NCBI GenBank assembly: GCA_021234155.1 | Contig: JAJEKV010000002.1 | Coordinates: 41,653,203-41,717,202 of the forward strand | Source: Isoetes taiwanensis | Lineage: Eukaryota > Streptophyta > Lycopodiopsida > Isoetales > Isoetaceae | Length of the DNA stretch: 64,000 bases | Direction of reading: 5' to 3' | Part shown: piece by piece, positions 59,291-64,000 of the stretch | How positions within the stretch are numbered: position 1 is the stretch's first letter | Layout: the number at the start of each line of letters is the position of its first letter | The notes under the pieces: generated by a model | The model's input: only the letters and a program-made list of their open reading frames with translations | Database searches by the model: none | Told to the model about the DNA's origin: nothing | Position numbers and translations under genes: made by a program

Positions 59291-60756
59291 ACCCCACACA
59301 AAATTTCGAACAATCTTATCCAAAGCCTGTATCTTACCCTCAGGAGCTAACATCGCACACATGAGTGCTACAAAGTACTGACTTGGCAATAGTGATCCTA
59401 CCTGCCATGGACAACTTGCTACCCTTCCACCAATTGAGGTGTTTCTGCAACCCCTGCAAAATCTGAACCTCCCCAAGGAAACATCCCCTCCAAAGGGAAT
59501 ACCCAACAGCTTAGTACACACGTTGCCTGGAAGCACCTTCCAAGGGAATAGAGCCAAACAAGGGGGAGGCGGAGTCAGCTGGGCCCATAATGCGGAGCAT
59601 TTACCCCAATTCAGAAGAATGCCCGAGGCCAAGGAGAAAGTATCCAACAAACCTTTCACATTCCGCAGATTCCTCTCTTCTGCTATCAAGAAGAGGAAAG
59701 TGTCATCGGCGAACTGGTTAATAATCTGCTGGCTACCATCCTGCATCTGAAGCCCATCCACCACCCTCTCCTCCACTGCAGCCAAAAACAACTGAGACAG
59801 TGCCTCTGCCACAATCGTAAACAAAAATGGCGCCAAAGGGCACCCCTGACGCACCCCTTTGCCTAAGGAGAAAAAGGCAGAGGGTTCACCTTGGCACACC
59901 ACCGTAGCCCGTGCTGACCTATGCAGCTTCATGACTGTCTCTGTAAAGCGTGGACCACAACCCAACGCTAACATCATGGTAGACAAGAACTCCCAACGGA
60001 CACTATCGTAAGCTTTGGCAAAGTCAAGCTTAAGATAGGCAATGCCTTGACCTGTTCTCCTGGCCCAATAAAGGCCCTCATAGGCTGCGACAACATTAGT
60101 CAAAATGTTCCTCCCAAGAACAAACCCAGACTGCACCTTACTAATGGAAGAAGTCAACATCGGCTTCAAATTCTCTGCCAGGGCTTTCGCAATAATCTTG
60201 TACACAGAGGACAACAAGGAGATAGGCCTCCAGTCATTAATGGTAGAAGGCTGCTTAACCTTAGGAATTAAGGAAATGCATGCGGTATTCAAGATCCTAT
60301 CCATTTGAGAAGACTGCAGCAACTCAAGATACACCTGGTACACAGACTCACCAGCCCACTCCCAATAAGTCTGAAAGAACTCCACAGGGATGCCATCCAA
60401 CCCAAGACATTTATCCTTGGCCATGCACATACATGCCTCCACTAAATCCTCTCTGGAGAGCTCCTCCTCCAAGCTCTCATGCTGGTGAGGCAGAATAGAT
60501 GACTTAACAACCCCAAAACAAGCTCCTCCATCTCCTGCTCATAGGGAAGAGTGCGTTGTGTGAAAAACCCTGAGAAATGAGCATGCACATACCGCTGCAA
60601 ATCAACGGGATCCTCCAAAGTCCGGCCATCAGGCAAAGCAAGGGACGCCATAGATGCTGCATATCGCCGCTGCCTAGCTGCTCTGAAGAACACCGACGAA
60701 CTTGTGTTCCCCTCCTTCAACCAGGTAAGGGCCGCCTTCACACGTGCCTCCTGCAC
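59291..60756 (-). pseudogene. LINE-H ORF2 reverse transcriptase
   Basis: Two frames. 60756-60442 covers the pre-RT linker (AALTWLKEGNTSSSVFFRAA). 60472 onward is open through the whole palm: KDKCLGLDGIPVEFFQTYWE, LIPKVKQPSTINDWRPISLL, YLKLDFAKAYDSVRWEFLST, GKGVRQGCPLAPFLFTIVAE and INQFADDTFLFLIAEERN (F-A-D-D active site), then TKLLGIPFGGDVSLGRF and KIVRNFVWGGDDEG. The palm is the best preserved RT in the window. The open frame continues without a stop into the Ty3-like fossil. Confidence 0.9.
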
Positions 60757-60762
60757 TTTAAC

Positions 60763-61860
60763 CTACTCCAGAGCAACAATACGCTGCAACACTGCATTCT
60801 CCCTAATGCCATCAGAAGGCTGCGCCCGAATCGTCTCCAACTCCTGATAGAGACCATGCAACTCCTGCCACTCCTGCTGCACACGCTGCCTACCAAAGAA
60901 CTTGGCAAAACGCTTCACCCTGGCCAACACAGTCACCATACCAGACATACACTTCAGAGATGAAAAGGTATCAAGCCACAACTCCTGGCACTGGGCCGAG
61001 AAATCCGCATCAGCCAGAAGCCGGGTGTTCAAACGGAACACCGTCCTAGAGGGCCGAGAGGCAACTGCACCCTGACTGGACAAAACCTGAGGGTAGTGAT
61101 CAGAAATGGAGGTAGACAGAATGTTACTCCGGCACAAAGGAGGCACACCATCCAGTGCGCATGGGGAAGCATAGCACCGGTCATGCCTAGCATACGCTCA
61201 ACCCGCACCAATCTGCCTACTACAATAGGTGAAAGACAAGTCCCCAGGAACCTCAACCAAGGCCAAATCCTACAACAAACGAGATCACTAGTCCCTTTCA
61301 AATCCATGCACAACCTGGGTTCCAGAACCAGAGCGATCCTCTACTCGCTCTACCATATTGAAGTCCCCTAACAGCAACCATGCAACCCACCAAGGGCTTG
61401 CAACTTATTCCGGACTGTGGCCCATAAAGCATCCCGCTGAGAAGGCTGATTAGGGGCATAAACATTAACAATCCCCCACTCTTGCCCTTTCTCCAACCAC
61501 TTAATTATTGCCCACCGACTAAACCTGTCTGTTGCAGAGTATGTGACCTGCACATCCATCCTCCAAGCAATAAGAGTACCCCCACTAGTCTGCCCAGAAG
61601 AAGAAGCAATAGAGACAAACTGCCTACCAACCATATTCATGAGCCTGGACATATCACCTCTGTGACACTTATGCTCCTGAATGCAAACAATATCGGGGCC
61701 TTAATCGCCGGTGCCAAAGAAACATGGGCCCTCTTACTACTAGAGGACCGCACCCCCCGCACATTCCAATTGAGGATCGACCTATTAATCCGGAGGAGAA
61801 GTGTCAAGCCCCACATGCCTACCCACCAGGCCATCAGCCAACTCCACAGAGTCATCATCT
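60763..61860 (-). pseudogene. LINE-H ORF2 APE endonuclease
   Basis: Read in several frames: ILNWNVRGVRSSSSKRAHVS (N-terminal motif), CIQEHKCHRGDMSRL (catalytic glutamate), SGGTLIAWRMDVQVTYSATD, WGIVNVYAPNQPSQRDALWA, and SISDHYPQVLSSQGAV (SDH motif), followed by FRLNTRLLADADFSAQCQEL. At least three frame changes. Confidence 0.85.
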
Positions 61861-61997
61861 AGAGCCAGAGGATTAATCACAGCAAAGTGACCCACAGCCA
61901 CTCTACGTGACACTCCACTTCCAACACGTGTTAGAAGTCCCCCAGGCACCTCCATAGAGTCATGGGCCACACTAGTCTCTACCTCCAACCGGGCGGC

Positions 61998-62444
61998 GTA
62001 GGATAGTCTTACCCTGGATTGGGGGATCCCGGAGGTGTGATCCCAGAGGACGGGATCCCCGAGGACGTGTGATCCCGGAGGACGGAATTCCCCTTACTGC
62101 GCAGTAACTGCACATATTTTTTGGCCCTTGAAAGGAAAAATGGGGCAGATTTTGTGTGGAATTTTCTCCCTTGATCCGCAACCAAATCGAATGGGGTCAG
62201 TTCGAGGATGGTCGGAATGGGCTGGATCAGAGGCTAAGTAGGAGCAAAGGAGGAATCGGCGGCGCCAATCATGTCAGCAAGCTTCAATCCGGCCGAAAAT
62301 CAGCCCTAAAGCTGGCGCGGTAACCCATTAGGCTGCTAGCTTGATTGGCTATGTAATCCCGGGAGGGCGAGATCTTTTCGATGGTGATCCCGGAGAACGG
62401 GATCACCACCTCCGGATCCCCAATCCAGGGTAAGACTATCCTAC
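61998..62444. mobile_element. 447-bp MITE in LINE-H
   Basis: The left end GTAGGATAGTCTTACCCTGG ATTGGGG continues to GGAGGTG, and the right end is its inverse with a few indels, giving TIRs of about 40 bp. Inside both ends lie repeated GATCCCGGAG(G/A)ACGGGATC palindromes. A possible duplication is CCGGGC (61989-61994 and 62446-62451), though the exact end is off by one base between sides. No coding capacity. Confidence 0.8.
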
Positions 62445-62599
62445 CGCCGGGCTGCTCCAGCCACCTCATGCTCAGCACATACCGCTACGGGACATCCCGG
62501 CCGGGATCACCAGCCCCTCCCGCGCCCTGTCCTCGGACCTAGCCACAACCAAATCATCATCCAGCCCCTCCCGAGAGTAAACACATCCCTAGCCCCGCC

Positions 62600-63968
62600 A
62601 TCCAATGGGCCCATTAGCAAGCTTTGCCCGGCCTGCGTCCCACACCACCTCTCCCAACCACACCGCCTGCTGTCCAACTCCACTCCAGCGCACCACGGAG
62701 TCCTCTGCCGGTTGCCTCAGGAACAGAGGAATCCCGGGCCCCTGCATAAGCACTCGCAACCCCTACCACATTACAAGCATCAGCAGGATCAACAACAGGG
62801 TCAGTTGGTAGCACAATAGATGGAAACATCTGCCAGATCTCAGAGCCATTCAAAAGCTTCAATCGGAAGAGAAAATGCCGGGGACCACTATGCCTTTGGA
62901 AGAGAAGTAGGCACGGTACGCAAAGCGTGCAGAGCAACATAGATCTTGGGGACCTGCACAATAGAATGAGCCAAATATACACCCAGGCCATTAGCCATAG
63001 AAACCAAGAAATCAGGAACCATCAGATCAGGAGGAAGATCACGAATGCGGAACCAACGGGATTTTAACCATGTCAAATAAGCGGTGGACATTCTTTGGAG
63101 TATATCTTGATACAACACATATGATTCACCCAAAGTATCCATCCCCGACCAACCTAGCCGCGACGGAAGACTCAACCTCAAACATGATTATGAAGAAATT
63201 ATTTGGTAGGAATTTGAGGAGGCGATACACAGGCAAACCAATCCGCCTCAGATGTTCGGCAAGCCAAGAGCTAAACCTCCTCGTGTCCAATATGTAACCC
63301 GTGAAGTAGCCCAATACCGCAAATGAAACTAGATTCTCAATGGTCTGAACATGTCTGGTATGATCAATATCTATCCATGGAGTCCCTGGAAGAGCTGCCT
63401 GCAGGTCAACAGAGTGATGATCCTCCACAAATTTCAGAGCCTCTTGAACACGGGCAAGTCCTACACTCTGGAGCCTTGCGCTTGATCCAATCTGAAAACC
63501 CCGGCCGAGTGATGTGAGCAACAATGTCATTGCTCTGCCAGGCCGGTTGCACAGGAGTTGGGGCTGCCGCTCTGGCACCCTGAGAGGTATCCAGGGGCAC
63601 CCCAGGAGGCACATCATCTACATGCACACCATGCCGCACCCTAGAAGAGGGCGCCTCACCAGCAAGTGATCCCTTCCCAAGCATAGGGGAAGAGGCATCA
63701 CAGATCCAGTTTCCAAAAGGGGCATGCTTGATGGAATCAAGACCGGAGTCTCCAAAACATAATCTACTGGGGTCTCAGAATTATACCGAGAGGAAGAGCA
63801 ATCCACATACCTCTCAACCGAAGGGGATTCCAAGAGCTCCCTCATCTCTGCCACTAATTGCGTGCCACTTCCTACAGTCCGTGCCTCTTCATGCATGCCG
63901 AGACCCACGCCCTTCCCCTTTACTGGAGGATTCTTTCTCCTCGCCATCTCCCTTGGCTTCAGCCCCAA
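62600..63968 (-). pseudogene. LINE-H ORF1 remnants
   Basis: Minus strand frames 63968-63618, 63617-63126, 63181-62888 and 62991-62614 overlap end to end. The second contains WLAEHLRRIGLPVYRLLKFL and FFIIMFEVESSVAARLVGDG, and the third YLTWLKSRWFRIRDLPPDLM, the pattern of a DUF4283-type ORF1 protein (strand-rich fold ending in a W-x-x-I-x-x-L-P motif). Upstream is a Pro/Ser-rich N-terminal part. The start is probably beyond the window or just inside its edge. Several frame changes. Confidence 0.7.
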
Positions 63969-64000
63969 GCCATGAGGCTCAATCGATCCCCCATCAGCCT

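Larger units (their letters stand above)
59291..64000 (-). mobile_element. LINE-H: GC-rich L1-like LINE, 3'-truncated
   Basis: It enters from the right window edge and reads on the minus strand. ORF1 remnants lie at 63968-62614, ORF2 endonuclease at 61860-60763 and RT at 60756-59291. A MITE (61998-62444) lies between ORF1 and ORF2. The 3' third of ORF2, the UTR and the tail are missing; the RT stops at RNFVWGGDDEG and a Ty3-like fossil follows. GC content is visibly higher than in LINE-A. Confidence 0.88.

Overview
The window is a repeat-dense stretch of a land-plant nuclear genome. It holds L1-type and other LINEs, Ty1/Copia and Ty3 fossils, Helitrons, a CACTA-like element, a hAT fragment and MITEs. 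Between them lie remnants of plant host genes: a NET-type actin-binding coiled-coil protein, a leucine-rich-repeat receptor kinase, a universal stress protein and a plant membrane-protein family. No gene in the window looks intact. The mix is compatible with a large seed-free vascular plant genome such as a fern, but that is only an inference from general impressions of these families.

Layout. Positions 1-18946 are one L1-like LINE (LINE-A) opened twice. The first insert (2031-12512) is a 10.5 kb DNA element with 19-bp terminal inverted repeats and a 4-bp AACT target duplication. On its + strand it carries a decayed gene whose motifs match the DUF7869 protein family. Its minus strand carries an unassigned decayed coding region, and near the right end sit two related small genes, each behind the same TATA promoter. 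The second insert (14384-17687) is a canonical Helitron (5'-TC, hairpin, CTAG-3', between A and T). 19120-20217 is a smaller Helitron of related ends, filled with a GGGAAA-rich purine tract. 21072-23508 is a non-L1 LINE with a (TATTC)n tail.

23.5-33.5 kb is mostly unassigned AT-rich DNA with a 321-bp MITE, gene fragments, LINE fragments, a poly(A)-only insertion and a third, truncated Helitron. 33.5-41 kb holds an L1-like LINE 3' part joined to a 5'-truncated Copia fossil, itself opened by a 2.67 kb element with CACTA ends. 42-44 kb has a universal stress protein remnant and a Copia gag fossil.

44.6-52.2 kb is a NET-like (NAB domain plus coiled coil) host pseudogene, interrupted by a complete-length but broken 5.7 kb Copia element with near-identical LTRs and a perfect TTAAT duplication. 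54.3-55.5 kb is a receptor-kinase pseudogene with a duplicated juxtamembrane piece. 55.7-57.4 kb has a LINE 3' stub with an (AAAT)n tail and a BED/hAT transposase N-terminus behind a perfect hairpin. 57.4-59.3 kb is a Ty3-like fossil fused to the 3'-truncated LINE-H, which fills the rest and carries a 447-bp MITE.

The most notable item is the 10.5 kb DUF7869 element. Its ends are fixed exactly by the interrupted LINE, which makes a good case that DUF7869 proteins travel in, and perhaps move, TIR-bounded transposons.
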